Assembly (NCBI GenBank): GCA_025998875.1
Contig: AP024675.1
Coordinates: 1,058,501-1,122,500 of the forward strand
Length of the DNA: 64,000 nucleotides
Reading direction: 5' to 3'
From: Bacteroidota bacterium
GTDB taxonomy: Bacteria > Bacteroidota > Rhodothermia > JANXDC01
Shown: positions 47,855 through 56,692 of the stretch, one piece after another
Layout: each line of letters opens with the position of its first letter
How positions within the stretch are numbered: position 1 is the stretch's first letter
Program-made: the position numbers and the translations under genes
The notes under the pieces: generated by a model
Told to the model about the DNA's origin: nothing
The model's database searches: none
The model's input: the letters and a program-made list of their open reading frames with translations, nothing else

Positions 47855-49893
47855 GGGCGCTGAGGGTAGGGTTCTGCTGGTTGCTGTTGGCATGGGCCAC
47901 GCTGGCTCGGGGACAATCTGCTGGGGAGGGACTGCGGGACCGTCTGGGCTGGGCTCTGGGGATAGGGTATGATCCTCAGGCCGAGATACGGATGGGGATG
48001 AGCCTGTTAAGTGGATGGTGGCCTGCCGGCGATAGTCTTCGCTCTAGCCGGATGCTGGAACCGCGTCTGGGGGAGTTGACGGTGGTGCGCTGGTTTGCCG
48101 GGGGAGGGTGGTTGGCACTGCGCTATCAGCCCGGTATCCGGGTTCAGTTCGTGCATCCGAACACGCGCCCGGAGGATCCCCCTCTGCGCCGGTACCGGTA
48201 TCAGCAGTGGGGGGAGCTTCGCTACGGAGTGGAACGGGCCCCCTGGGCCTGGACCGGACGCCTGCGCCTGTGGACACAGCAGGGAGAGCGAACCGATTAC
48301 GTGCGCTCCGAAGGGGAAGGTGGGTTCCCCACAGAGCGGGCGGTGATCAGCCGCTATCCTGCCTATGGTCCTCTGGTGGGGCTTTCCTTCTCCACAGGGG
48401 TTGAGCTGAGGACAGATCGCTATCGGGGGGGCGTGGAGGTGCTCGATGCTGTGGTCTACGGTACGGATTCGCTGGCTCCGAAAGCCTGGCCGGGATTGTT
48501 TTTTCGTCCCCCGGCTCAACTGCTGCTGCATCTGGGGAGGCGCTACGGAACCGGATATGCAGAGGTATGGGCCTCAACGGGCGGATATCTGGGCCTGGAG
48601 GCGGAACTGAGGCCGATACGGATGCTTGTGCTGGGGTGGGAGGGGCTTATCCATCTGCGCGCTGCCGGATGGGGCAACAACAGCGCGCTGGGGATTCGGG
48701 TGGGCCTGGAGCTCGATGCCCTGGCCTTCTACGGGCGGGCACTGCTGCCGCTGTTTCGCGATACCCGCCAGCAGACGCATCCGGAGATCACCCGTTTCGA
48801 CTCCCATCTGCTCGATGGAAATCTGTACTGGAACCGTTTCAGTCCGCTCCGAGCGGAGCTAGGGCTTTCCTGGACGTGGCGTCGTCCGGAGCCGCTGGCC
48901 TCGATTGCGGGGGCGGAGTGGCGATCGACCCAGATCTATACCGTACTGCGTGAACGCTACGGACTGGAGCCCTGGGGGCAGGTATGGGTGCAGAACCGCG
49001 GGGCACGGCCCGTGGAGGTGCGGCTGGTTGTGCGCCTGGCCGGCCAGAGGGCGGAGTTGTTTGTCTCCGACTGGATTTCGCTCCGTCCCCGAGAACTGCG
49101 CCCGATCCCGGTCCGGCTTGTGCTCGATCCTTCGTGGGAAGCACTGGATCGGGCTCGATTGCTCGATGCCGTAATCGAAGTCTATAGCGATCGGCGGAGC
49201 CGACCCGACGATCGGCTCCAGGAGCGCTTTACGATCTATGAGCGCAGCGCCTGGGACGGCGATATCGCCACGCTGCCCTACTATGTGGAGCCACAGGACG
49301 AGGTGGTGCTGGGCTTCGCCCGGCAGGTGCTCGAAGCGCACCGGGCCGAACTCGACACGGTTCCGCCGTATCGAAAGCCGCTGCGCATGGTCGGTCTGCT
49401 TGTGGAGGCCCTGCGCAACCGGGTGCGCTATCTGGCTGACCCTGAGCTGGGATATGCCGATCGCGTACAACGGCCGCGTCAGACCCTGCAGTCCGGCTTC
49501 GGAGATTGCGAGGATCTGGCCGTGCTACTGGCTTCCGTGCTGGCCTCGGTGGGGATCCGAACGGCCTTCGTGGATACGATCGAGCCGGATTCGACCGCCA
49601 TACCGGTCCGCTACGGCAGGCCGCTCCTGGACCGCAACGCCGGGCATGTCTACCTGCTCGTGGATACGGGCGTGGATCCGGCCTATGGAGAGCTGGTGAG
49701 CGCAAACCGGCGTCGGTATCTCGTGCGCGCCCCGACCCCGGCCGAGGCCTCGAGCGTGTGGATCCCCCTGGAGGTTACCCTGCTGCCGGCCGGCTTTGAG
49801 GCGGCCTGGCGTCGAGGAGCAGAAAGGGCCTGGGAGGAGCTGGGCAACGGCCTGGATCGCCCCCCACGGGCACGCATTTTTGATGTGAATTAG
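47851..49893 (+). CDS. exported protein with a barrel-like region and transglutaminase-like C-terminus
   Basis: A 680-residue exported protein (signal FCWLLLAWATLARGQ). Residues of about 20-350 are rich in amphipathic strands such as GYLGLEAELRPIRMLVLGWEG, suggesting a membrane barrel. The C-terminal part from about residue 500 has a transglutaminase-like core: SGFGDCEDLAVLLASVLASVGI holds the likely catalytic cysteine and NAGHVYLLVDT the histidine. Such folds can act as proteases or peptide ligases, or may be inactive. It is the last gene of the island. The start at 47851 is chosen from the overlap and the signal peptide. Confidence 0.75.
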   Translation: MRALRVGFCWLLLAWATLARGQSAGEGLRDRLGWALGIGYDPQAEIRMGMSLLSGWWPAGDSLRSSRMLEPRLGELTVVRWFAGGGWLALRYQPGIRVQFVHPNTRPEDPPLRRYRYQQWGELRYGVERAPWAWTGRLRLWTQQGERTDYVRSEGEGGFPTERAVISRYPAYGPLVGLSFSTGVELRTDRYRGGVEVLDAVVYGTDSLAPKAWPGLFFRPPAQLLLHLGRRYGTGYAEVWASTGGYLGLEAELRPIRMLVLGWEGLIHLRAAGWGNNSALGIRVGLELDALAFYGRALLPLFRDTRQQTHPEITRFDSHLLDGNLYWNRFSPLRAELGLSWTWRRPEPLASIAGAEWRSTQIYTVLRERYGLEPWGQVWVQNRGARPVEVRLVVRLAGQRAELFVSDWISLRPRELRPIPVRLVLDPSWEALDRARLLDAVIEVYSDRRSRPDDRLQERFTIYERSAWDGDIATLPYYVEPQDEVVLGFARQVLEAHRAELDTVPPYRKPLRMVGLLVEALRNRVRYLADPELGYADRVQRPRQTLQSGFGDCEDLAVLLASVLASVGIRTAFVDTIEPDSTAIPVRYGRPLLDRNAGHVYLLVDTGVDPAYGELVSANRRRYLVRAPTPAEASSVWIPLEVTLLPAGFEAAWRRGAERAWEELGNGLDRPPRARIFDVN

Positions 49894-49897
49894 GGAT

Positions 49898-49926
49898 TGT
49901 CACCTTTCTGCGGTGACATTGTCACC
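49898..49926 (+). promoter_or_regulatory. dyad repeat, candidate enhancer for the sigma-54 promoter
   Basis: TGTCACC (49898-49904), GGTGACA (49912-49918) and TGTCACC (49920-49926): a perfect inverted repeat with a 7-base gap plus a third half-site. The symmetry and the distance of about 80-105 bases upstream of the -24 element are typical of sites for NtrC-type activators. Confidence 0.55.
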
Positions 49927-50002
49927 TGTCTTCGGCCCCGCTGTGTCGGGCGCGGGCCGCAGAAAAGCTCCAAACGGCCCATTTTTGCGCCCATGCGGAG
50001 CA

Positions 50003-50020
50003 CTGGCACGGGATATGCTA
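50003..50020 (+). promoter_or_regulatory. candidate sigma-54 promoter
   Basis: CTGGCACGGGATATGCT gives GG at 50005-50006 and GC at 50017-50018 with exactly 10 bases between, and matches the consensus TGGCACG-N4-TTGCW except T to A in TTGC. It lies about 150 bases before the next gene; two sigma-54 activator genes are in this window. A second candidate, the TATCTTTG -7 box at 50141-50148, could serve a housekeeping promoter. Confidence 0.6.
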
Positions 50021-50140
50021 AAGGGAGCCGTGCGACGGTACCGATCGGGTGCACTCCTGCGACCCCCGGCCCCCCCGGGCCGGGGCCTGCCCCGAGCAGG
50101 CGAGGCTTGGGTTGGCTTCTGTGAAAAGGGCCAGCCCTTT

Positions 50141-50148
50141 TATCTTTG
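50141..50148 (+). promoter_or_regulatory. candidate -7 box before the exported protein
   Basis: TATCTTTG is a perfect TAnnTTTG match 22 bases before the start of the 228-residue exported protein. A TTGGCT at 50112-50117 is a poor, distant -33 element. Confidence 0.4.
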
Positions 50149-50170
50149 CGGGTGTGGGGTGAGGAACACC

Positions 50171-50857
50171 ATGCATCTTGCGCGGGTTGCCTTTGCCGTT
50201 CTTATTCCGGCGTTGCTTTTCGGGCAGAGCAGCTCCTCCATACGGGTGCTCGAGTTTCGACCGGAGGCCTATGTGCAGTGGGGCTTTGAGGAGGCCTTTG
50301 TGCCCCTGACGAATCCGGTGGTCTTATCGCGCCTGGATGCCGTGGCCACCGGTCCGCGAGGTCGGATCGTGCTCGAGGTCGAGGGGCGCCGCCTGGAGCT
50401 CGGGCCCATGGCCGTACTGGAGCTGTCTGCGGCGCGGGAGCTTACCCCGCGGGAAGTGCTCCTGGGGCTGGAGCGGATCCGCAGCAGGCGGCTCCCTGGA
50501 GAACAGCCCGTGCGGCTGAGTCGGGCGCCGATCACGCGGGGAGCGGAGGATACCCCCTTTGCCCTTCCCTTCGATCCCCTGGAGCGGGCCGAGCGTCGAT
50601 GGCGGGGGCTGGAAGCGTTGGCCGAGGCCGGATTCTGGGGGAGCTTCGTGCTCGAGGCCCGAAGCCTGATCGATGAGGTGCCCCCCCTCGGGCAGGACCC
50701 GGAGCGGCGCTTGGCCATCGTGCTGGGCCTTGCGCGTGTGGGCCTTTCCGGGGAGGCCGCCCAGGAGTTCCGCTGGGTCGTGGAGCGCTTCGGCTCCACA
50801 CACCGCCCCCTCATCGAGCGCTTTCTGCGCCAGTACGGGCGGAGTCTCTCGATGTAA
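50171..50857 (+). CDS. exported protein of unknown function
   Basis: A 228-residue protein with a signal peptide (VAFAVLIPALLFGQ). The rest contains PLERAERRWRGLEALAEAGFWGSFVLEARSLIDE and EFRWVVERFGSTHRPLIERFL, helical segments that could be TPR-like. No family was recognised. It lies behind the sigma-54 candidate promoter, so it may belong to a regulated response. The ATG at 50171 is preceded by GAGGAA. Confidence 0.65.
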   Translation: MHLARVAFAVLIPALLFGQSSSSIRVLEFRPEAYVQWGFEEAFVPLTNPVVLSRLDAVATGPRGRIVLEVEGRRLELGPMAVLELSAARELTPREVLLGLERIRSRRLPGEQPVRLSRAPITRGAEDTPFALPFDPLERAERRWRGLEALAEAGFWGSFVLEARSLIDEVPPLGQDPERRLAIVLGLARVGLSGEAAQEFRWVVERFGSTHRPLIERFLRQYGRSLSM

Positions 50858-50906
50858 TAGAACGTGAGCCCCCGCGGCGTATTCTTCGGATCAGGCCTCG
50901 GAACGC

Positions 50907-51437
50907 TTGCCTTTCCCTGCGGAGTTGACCCACCTTTGCGAGGCCAGAGCAGCAAATGGTGGGATTATGCCGGAACCGTTCTCTTCCGGGGCCGCAATGG
51001 TGGATGTGGGGGAGAAATCCTCCACCTGGCGCACCGCCGTGGCCGAGGCGCGCGTCCGACTCGGGACCGAGGCCTTTGAGGCGCTCCGATCCGGACAGAT
51101 CCGCAAGGGCGATGTGCTCACCACCGCTCAGATTGCCGGAATCCAGGCCGCCAAGCGCACCCATGAGCTCATCCCCCTCTGTCACCCCGTGCTGCTGACG
51201 TACGTGGAGCTGGATTTCCGGCTCGAGCCCGAGGACCATGCCGTGCGCATCCACGCCTACAGTCGGGCCTATGGGCCCACGGGCGTGGAGATGGAGGCCA
51301 TGACGGCGGCCTCGGTGGCGGCGCTGACCATCTACGACATGTGCAAGGGGATATCCAAAGACATCGAGATCCAGAGCGTGCGGTTGCTGGCCAAAACCGG
51401 CGGCCAGGGAGGAGATTATCGCAGGGAGGGATCCTGA
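50907..51437 (+). CDS. moaC: cyclic pyranopterin monophosphate synthase MoaC
   Basis: A 176-residue MoaC with the family blocks MVDVGEKSSTWRTA, KGDVLTTAQIAGIQAAKRTHELIPLCHP, GVEMEAMTAASVAALTIYDMCKGISKDIEI and the C-terminal LAKTGGQGGDY. It converts the GTP-derived intermediate to cyclic pyranopterin in molybdenum cofactor synthesis. Start is uncertain: TTG 50907 includes the conserved LTHL, and TTG 50925 or ATG 50967 are alternatives. It is directly followed by the DUF1015 gene. No other moa gene is in the window. Confidence 0.92.
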   Translation: MPFPAELTHLCEARAANGGIMPEPFSSGAAMVDVGEKSSTWRTAVAEARVRLGTEAFEALRSGQIRKGDVLTTAQIAGIQAAKRTHELIPLCHPVLLTYVELDFRLEPEDHAVRIHAYSRAYGPTGVEMEAMTAASVAALTIYDMCKGISKDIEIQSVRLLAKTGGQGGDYRREGS

Positions 51438-52679
51438 GTGGCCGACGTGCGGCCTTTTCGGGCGTTGCGCTATCATCTTGAGCGAGCCGGCAACCTGTCC
51501 GAGCTCATCTCCCCGCCCTATGACGTGATCGGCCCGGAGGAGCGCGCCCGGCTGGCCAGCCATCCGTACAACGTGGTCCATCTCATTCTGCCCCAGGGGC
51601 CGGATCCGTACGAAAAGGCCCGAGAGCGGCTCCAGAGCTGGATCTCTGCTCAGGTGCTCGTGCGCGAAGCCGAGGAGGCCTTCTATCCCTGTGAGCAGCG
51701 TTTTGCGCTTCCCGACGGCCAGGTGGGGCGCCGACTGGGGTTTTTCGCCCGGCTGCGCCTGGAGCCCCCGGGTCGTTCCGTGCTGGCCCACGAGCAGACC
51801 TTTTCCGGCCCCCGGCAGGACCGGCTGGCCCTGCTCCGGGCCACGGAGACGGCCCTAGAAGCCCCGTTTTTGCTCTACGAAGATGCGGAGCATAGCCTGG
51901 AGCCCCTGCTGGAAGAAGCCCTGCAGGAGGCCTGTTGGGAAGCCGAACTCGGGGGCGTCCAGCATCGCCTGGGCAGGATCCGGGATCCGGGGACCATCCG
52001 GCGCATAGAGGCCCTTTTGCGTTCATGCGTTCTGATCATCGCCGACGGCCACCACCGCTACGAAAGCCTGCTTGCCTACCGGGAAGAACAGGCCCGACAG
52101 AGGAGGGATCCCGAGGCGCCGTTTCACTTCGGGCTTGTGTATCTGAGCAACGCCCGAGCGCCGGGTTTTCTTGTGCTGCCCACACACCGAGGGCTCGTCT
52201 GCACAGGCGGGAGGCGGGCGAACTGGCGTGAGCAGGTTCCGGATCCTTTCCGGAAGCCCATTGCCGATCTGGCCGAAGGGCTTCTGCGTCTGGAACAAGA
52301 TCCGGAGGGTATGCTCGTGTGGGAGCCGGATGGCTCGATCTTCTATGTGGGCCCGATTTCCGCGCTGGCTCCGGCAGATTGGCCCGAGCCTGCGCGCTCA
52401 ATGCCCGTTGTATGGCTGCATGAGGGGCTATTGGCCGCCCTGGGGATCAGGGAGGGAAACTCGGAGCAATCCGGAGCGGTGCGCTACTACAGGGACCCGG
52501 AAGCGCTCCGGCATGCGCTTCGGGCGGGCGAGCTGGAGCTCGGCTTTCTACTGCCCCCGCCGCGTATAGAGTCCATCCGCGATCTCTGCCTGTCTGGAAG
52601 ACGGTTGCCTCAGAAATCCACGTACTTTTATCCCAAGATCCCGAGCGGACTGCTGTTCTACTCCCTATCGGATCCCTGA
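51438..52679 (+). CDS. DUF1015 family protein
   Basis: A 413-residue protein starting with GTG right after the moaC stop. Marks are VRPFRALRY at the N-terminus, SPPYDVI near residue 30, and IIADGHHRYESLLAYREE near 199, the signature of DUF1015. Members are widespread and mostly uncharacterised; a kinase-type role has been suggested for some relatives but cannot be read from this sequence. Confidence 0.85.
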   Translation: MADVRPFRALRYHLERAGNLSELISPPYDVIGPEERARLASHPYNVVHLILPQGPDPYEKARERLQSWISAQVLVREAEEAFYPCEQRFALPDGQVGRRLGFFARLRLEPPGRSVLAHEQTFSGPRQDRLALLRATETALEAPFLLYEDAEHSLEPLLEEALQEACWEAELGGVQHRLGRIRDPGTIRRIEALLRSCVLIIADGHHRYESLLAYREEQARQRRDPEAPFHFGLVYLSNARAPGFLVLPTHRGLVCTGGRRANWREQVPDPFRKPIADLAEGLLRLEQDPEGMLVWEPDGSIFYVGPISALAPADWPEPARSMPVVWLHEGLLAALGIREGNSEQSGAVRYYRDPEALRHALRAGELELGFLLPPPRIESIRDLCLSGRRLPQKSTYFYPKIPSGLLFYSLSDP

Positions 52680-52721
52680 ATTGGCCCTGTGGGGTTGTCC
52701 CAACCAGAGGAGGGAAGGCCC

Positions 52722-53792
52722 ATGGACTACGCGGTGATCATGGCCGGAGGTATCGGGGCGCGTTTCTGGCCGGAAAGCCGCCAGGCGCGCCCGAAACAGT
52801 TTCTGAGCCTGTTCGGTTCGGAGACCCTTCTGCAGGCCACGCTCAGCCGGCTCAATGGACTTGTGCCCCCGGAGCGGATGCTCATTGTGGGCTCTGCGGC
52901 CCATGAGAAGCTGCTGCGAGAACAGGTGCCCTATCTGCCTCCAGAGAACGTGCTGCTGGAGCCGCAGGGGCGCAACACGGCCCCCTGTATTGCTTATGCG
53001 GCGCTCTGGATTCGGAAGCTCGGATTTCCGGAGGCGCGCATGCTCGTCCTGCCGGCGGATCATTTCGTGGGCGATGTGGGGGCTTTCCAGCGCACGCTGC
53101 GGGCCGCGCGGGAACTGGCCTCTGAACCCGGGGTGATGGTAACGATCGGGATTCGCCCCACGCGGCCGGAAACGGGGTACGGCTACATTCAGTTCGAGGA
53201 TCCGCCCCTGCGGTGGATCGAGGGGCAACCGGTGCATCGGGTGCGCAGTTTTGCGGAAAAACCCAATCTGGCCACGGCCGAGCGGTTTGTCAAAAGCGGG
53301 GATTTTCTCTGGAACAGCGGGATGTTCGTCTGGCGCGTGGATACGATTTTGGAGGCGCTCCGGCGCTGGGCCCCGGAGGTGCTCGAGCCCCTGGAGGCGC
53401 TCGGCGAGGATCTGACCGACGCCCAGGCGCTCGGGCGCGCTTACGGACTCCTGCCCAAGATCTCCATCGATTACGCGGTCATGGAGAAGGCGGATTCCGT
53501 CTACGTGCTTCCGGGCGATTTCGGCTGGAGCGACGTGGGCAGTTGGCTGGCCGTCTACGAGCTGGCCCCCAAAGACGCGCAGGGGAACGCCTTCGAGGGC
53601 TCTGTGGTGGCCCTGGAATCGAGCCACTGCCTGGTGCGGGCCCGGAACCGGCTGGTGGTCCTCATCGGCATGCACGAGGTGGCCGTCGTGGACACCCCGG
53701 ATGCACTGCTTATCTGCCGCCTGGCCCGAGCGCAACAGGTCAAGGAGGCGGTCGATCGGCTCCAGCTCTGGAACATGCGGGAATATTTGTAA
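52722..53792 (+). CDS. manC: mannose-1-phosphate guanylyltransferase
   Basis: A 356-residue nucleotidyltransferase making GDP-mannose from mannose-1-phosphate and GTP. The signature GGIGARFWPESRQARPKQFL begins near residue 7; LEPQGRNTAPC, LPADHFV and FAEKPNLATAERF are family blocks. It lacks the isomerase domain of bifunctional enzymes. GDP-mannose is the donor for MpgS (1.5-2.7 kb). The ATG at 52722 is chosen, with GGAGGG upstream; a shadow extension starts at 52689. A terminator follows. Confidence 0.9.
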   Translation: MDYAVIMAGGIGARFWPESRQARPKQFLSLFGSETLLQATLSRLNGLVPPERMLIVGSAAHEKLLREQVPYLPPENVLLEPQGRNTAPCIAYAALWIRKLGFPEARMLVLPADHFVGDVGAFQRTLRAARELASEPGVMVTIGIRPTRPETGYGYIQFEDPPLRWIEGQPVHRVRSFAEKPNLATAERFVKSGDFLWNSGMFVWRVDTILEALRRWAPEVLEPLEALGEDLTDAQALGRAYGLLPKISIDYAVMEKADSVYVLPGDFGWSDVGSWLAVYELAPKDAQGNAFEGSVVALESSHCLVRARNRLVVLIGMHEVAVVDTPDALLICRLARAQQVKEAVDRLQLWNMREYL

Positions 53793-53831
53793 TTCTCAGT
53801 TTACAATTTATCGATACCTTATTGGCCCTCC

Positions 53832-53865
53832 GGCCCGGAAGCGCTCTTCCGGGCCTTTTTGTTTT
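53832..53865 (+). terminator. rho-independent terminator after manC
   Basis: GGCCCGGAAG (53832-53841), loop CGCT, CTTCCGGGCC (53846-53855), then TTTTTGTTTT. A perfect 10-base stem and T-run. Confidence 0.95.
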
Positions 53866-53953
53866 CCGGCACGGAGCTAGATGGGGCTCTGGGGTCCGCT
53901 TCGGGGATATGGCCCGAGGGGCGAAGGTCTGGCCAGAGAAGGAGTCCGGCGTC

Positions 53954-54826
53954 ATGCGGGTGATGCACCGTGCCCTTCAGTTGGAGGCAGAGGGCGGGAC
54001 GTATCGAAGTCTGGGGGAGCTGGAGCACGCCTTTGTGCGCCTGCGTCCGGAATGGGCCCTGCACGGCAGGCGGGTGGCTGTTTTGCTTGAGTCCGCTCTC
54101 GGGCGACTGCGTCGGCTTTCTCTGCGGCAGGGGCGGGCTCTTCTGCTGGCCGCCCGGTTGCACGATGTGGGGTACCTCGGCCTGCCCGGTTCTCCCCCGA
54201 AGGTGAGGCTGGATGCGGAGCGGATGGGGGCACTGCGGGCGCGGTTGCTCCGGATCCGGGCCTACTGGATGGAGCAGGACCCCGGGCAGATCGAGGCGCA
54301 TCTGCAGGAACTCGGTCGGCTCTGGGTGCTGGTTAACCGGATCAACCTGGGCGGCGGCGTCGGGGAGTCGGATCGTCGGGAGCTGGAGCGCTACGCGGAG
54401 CGATGCGTCTCGGTTTCGGGTCAGGCTGTGGCCTATCTGGATTTTGGTGAGCTTCAGGCGTTGCTGAGCGGCTCAGGGGTCTGTTATGAGGAGGCCGCTC
54501 CTCCCTGGAGGGCGCACGTATCCGAAGGGGTACGGCTGCTGGAGGCCATAGAGGAGGTGCCCAGCGAGGCCTGCCAGTACGTGGCCTGGCATCATGAGCG
54601 GCTTGATGGATCCGGTTTTCCCGCCGGAATCCGGGAGCTTCCGCTTCCCGCCCAGCTTCTGGTGGCCGCGGATATGTTTGACAGCTACACGTCCGGCTCC
54701 CTCGATCCTGCTCGGCAGGTTGAGGCGTTGCGGATGCTGGAGCACATGGTGCGAGCAGGCCGTCTGGAGTCCGTCGTTCTTGAGCACCTTATGGCCGCTC
54801 TGCAGGCGCCGCCGGCTGTTTTCTGA
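53954..54826 (+). CDS. HD-GYP-type phosphohydrolase
   Basis: A 290-residue HD-GYP-like protein without a sensor domain. Metal-binding residues are visible at H37, H70-D71 (RLHDVGYLG), H188 (HVSEGVRLLE), H213-H214 (HHERLDGSGFP) and D240 (VAADMFDSYT). The GYP tripeptide is changed to GFP, and the usual K after HDxG is Y, so activity on cyclic di-GMP is uncertain. A long segment (about 80-185) separates HD from H188, as in one HD-GYP subgroup. Start at ATG 53954 has AGAAGGAG 9 bases before it. Confidence 0.8.
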   Translation: MRVMHRALQLEAEGGTYRSLGELEHAFVRLRPEWALHGRRVAVLLESALGRLRRLSLRQGRALLLAARLHDVGYLGLPGSPPKVRLDAERMGALRARLLRIRAYWMEQDPGQIEAHLQELGRLWVLVNRINLGGGVGESDRRELERYAERCVSVSGQAVAYLDFGELQALLSGSGVCYEEAAPPWRAHVSEGVRLLEAIEEVPSEACQYVAWHHERLDGSGFPAGIRELPLPAQLLVAADMFDSYTSGSLDPARQVEALRMLEHMVRAGRLESVVLEHLMAALQAPPAVF

Positions 54827-54895
54827 GCAAGTCTTGTCTCCCGCTCGGGAAAGGGCGACCTTTATTGCTCCAGAAGAGGCCAGCTCTCCAGGCAT

Positions 54896-56014
54896 ATGAG
54901 CACGCCGGAGCGATGGATGCGTCGCGCGCTGGCGCTGGCCCGCCGGGCTGCGGGTTGGACGAGCCCCAACCCCATGGTGGGATGTTTGATTCTGCGCGCC
55001 GGTTGCCTCATCGGCGAGGGTTTTCATGCCTACTACGGAGGCGCACATGCCGAGGCCCGGGCGCTTGCTTCCGTATCGGATCCGGAGCTGTTGCGCGGGG
55101 CGACGATGGTGGTGACGCTGGAGCCCTGCGCGCACTGGGGGAAGACCCCGCCCTGTACGGAGCTCATCATCCGATCCGGCATCCGGCGTGTCCTCGTCGG
55201 TGCGCTCGATCCCCTCATGGGGGGGCGCGGTGTGGCCCGTCTCCGCGAAGCCGGTCTGGAGGTGGAGACGGGTCTATTGGAGGCGGAATGCCGGGAGCTC
55301 AATGCGGGGTTTTTCACCTGGGCCCGACTGGGTCGGCCCTGGATAGCGCTCAAGATCGCCCAGAGCCTGGATGGGCGCGTGGCCACGCGCACGGGATCGA
55401 GCCGGTGGGTTACCGCCGTTCCCGCCCGACGCTGGGTGCATCGATGTCGTGCGCGCGTCGATGCCGTGCTCGTGGGCACGGGCACGGTGGCCGCCGATGA
55501 TCCGGCGCTGACCGTGCGCCATGTCCGGGGCCGGCAGCCCTGGCGTGTCGTGCTGGACCGCCGCGGGAGCCTGCCCGCGGACCGACGGCTTTTTACGGAC
55601 TCCTTGTGCGGCCGCACCTGGGTTTTTACCGCTCCCGGTGTGGTGCCTTCCTATGCGGAGCAGCTGCTGCAGTGCGGGGGGCGGATCTTCTCCGTACCGG
55701 AGGGACCCGGGGGGCTCGATCTGGCGGCCGTCCTGGAGCGCCTGGCCCGAGAAGGGGTGCGTACCGTGCTCGTGGAGGCCGGGCCTCGACTGGCTACGGC
55801 GCTGATCCGAGCCGGGCTCGTGGACCGGCTCTACTGCCTTATTGCTCCCAAGCTTGTCGGATCGGGTCTGGAGGCGATCGGCGAGCTGGGGGTTTGGGAG
55901 ATGGATCAGGCCCGGCCGCTTGCCTTCCATCGCCTGCGGCGGATCGGTCCGGATCTGCTTATCGAGGCCACTGTGGATAGCCCGGGAGGCGGGGAGTGTT
56001 CACCGGTATCATAG
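54896..56014 (+). CDS. ribD: bifunctional riboflavin biosynthesis protein RibD
   Basis: A 372-residue deaminase/reductase for steps two and three of riboflavin synthesis. The deaminase zinc site is GGAHAEARAL and EPCAHWGKTPPC; the reductase domain begins RPWIALKIAQSLDGRVAT and contains AVLVGTGTVAADDPALTVR. It overlaps ribE by 19 bases. No FMN riboswitch is seen upstream. Confidence 0.95.
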   Translation: MSTPERWMRRALALARRAAGWTSPNPMVGCLILRAGCLIGEGFHAYYGGAHAEARALASVSDPELLRGATMVVTLEPCAHWGKTPPCTELIIRSGIRRVLVGALDPLMGGRGVARLREAGLEVETGLLEAECRELNAGFFTWARLGRPWIALKIAQSLDGRVATRTGSSRWVTAVPARRWVHRCRARVDAVLVGTGTVAADDPALTVRHVRGRQPWRVVLDRRGSLPADRRLFTDSLCGRTWVFTAPGVVPSYAEQLLQCGGRIFSVPEGPGGLDLAAVLERLAREGVRTVLVEAGPRLATALIRAGLVDRLYCLIAPKLVGSGLEAIGELGVWEMDQARPLAFHRLRRIGPDLLIEATVDSPGGGECSPVS

Positions 56015-56607
56015 AAGCGGTAGGTTGTCTGGGGGCTGTCTCCGAACGGGGAAGGGGACGCCGTCTGCGCCTGCTCAGCCCGCTGGGCGCGGAGTTGCGC
56101 CCGGAGCAGAGTGTGGCCGTAAACGGGGTTTGTCTGACGGTCATCCAGGCCGACGCGGAGGGTTTCGAGGTGGATGTTGTGGAGGAGACATTGAGGAAAA
56201 CGAACCTGGGCGATCTTCTGCCGGGCGACAGGGTCAACCTGGAGCGCGCCCTCCGGCCGGATCGGCCGCTGGACGGGCACTTCGTGCTGGGGCATGTGGA
56301 TACCACGGGCGTGTTGCTCGAAGTTGAGGATCGGGGCGGGAGCTGGTTGTTGACGATTTCTTATCCGGAGTCATGGGCGGTGTATCTGGTTCCGGAGGGC
56401 TCGATCGCCGTTGACGGGATCAGCCTCACCATAGCCCGCCTGCAGGGGGATCGCTTCTCGGTGGCGATCATCCCCTATACGTGGGCGCATACGAACCTGC
56501 GCTTTCGCCGCCCGGGCGATCGGCTCAACCTGGAGTTCGATGTGCTGGGCAAGTACGTCATCCGATACCTGGAGCGCCGGGGAACCGGGGGCGCTGTCAG
56601 CCTGTAA
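55996..56607 (+). CDS. ribE: riboflavin synthase, alpha chain
   Basis: A 203-residue trimeric enzyme that dismutates two lumazines into riboflavin. Both lumazine-binding repeats are visible: [10 protein letters not shown] with [10 protein letters not shown] and [17 protein letters not shown], then [12 protein letters not shown] with [10 protein letters not shown]. The start is GTG 55996, inside the end of ribD; the MFTGIIE start is diagnostic. Lumazine synthase and GTP cyclohydrolase are not in the window. Confidence 0.95.
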   Translation: MFTGIIEAVGCLGAVSERGRGRRLRLLSPLGAELRPEQSVAVNGVCLTVIQADAEGFEVDVVEETLRKTNLGDLLPGDRVNLERALRPDRPLDGHFVLGHVDTTGVLLEVEDRGGSWLLTISYPESWAVYLVPEGSIAVDGISLTIARLQGDRFSVAIIPYTWAHTNLRFRRPGDRLNLEFDVLGKYVIRYLERRGTGGAVSL

Positions 56608-56637
56608 CAGAGAGGCGACAAAGTGGCAGAATGGGAT

Positions 56638-56667
56638 TGTCTTCCGGACAAAAGACGGGTATCTTTA
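56638..56667 (+). promoter_or_regulatory. candidate promoter of miaB
   Basis: TTGTCT (56638-56643) and TATCTTTA (56660-56667) 16 bases apart, close to the TTGACA / TAnnTTTG pattern used elsewhere in the window, 25 bases before the miaB start. Confidence 0.5.
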
Positions 56668-56692
56668 CGGAACAAAGGAGGCAGAGCAGCCG

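Noticed and set aside
54827..54895. FMN riboswitch before ribD
   Set aside because: The gap is only 69 bases and lacks the conserved RFN helices.
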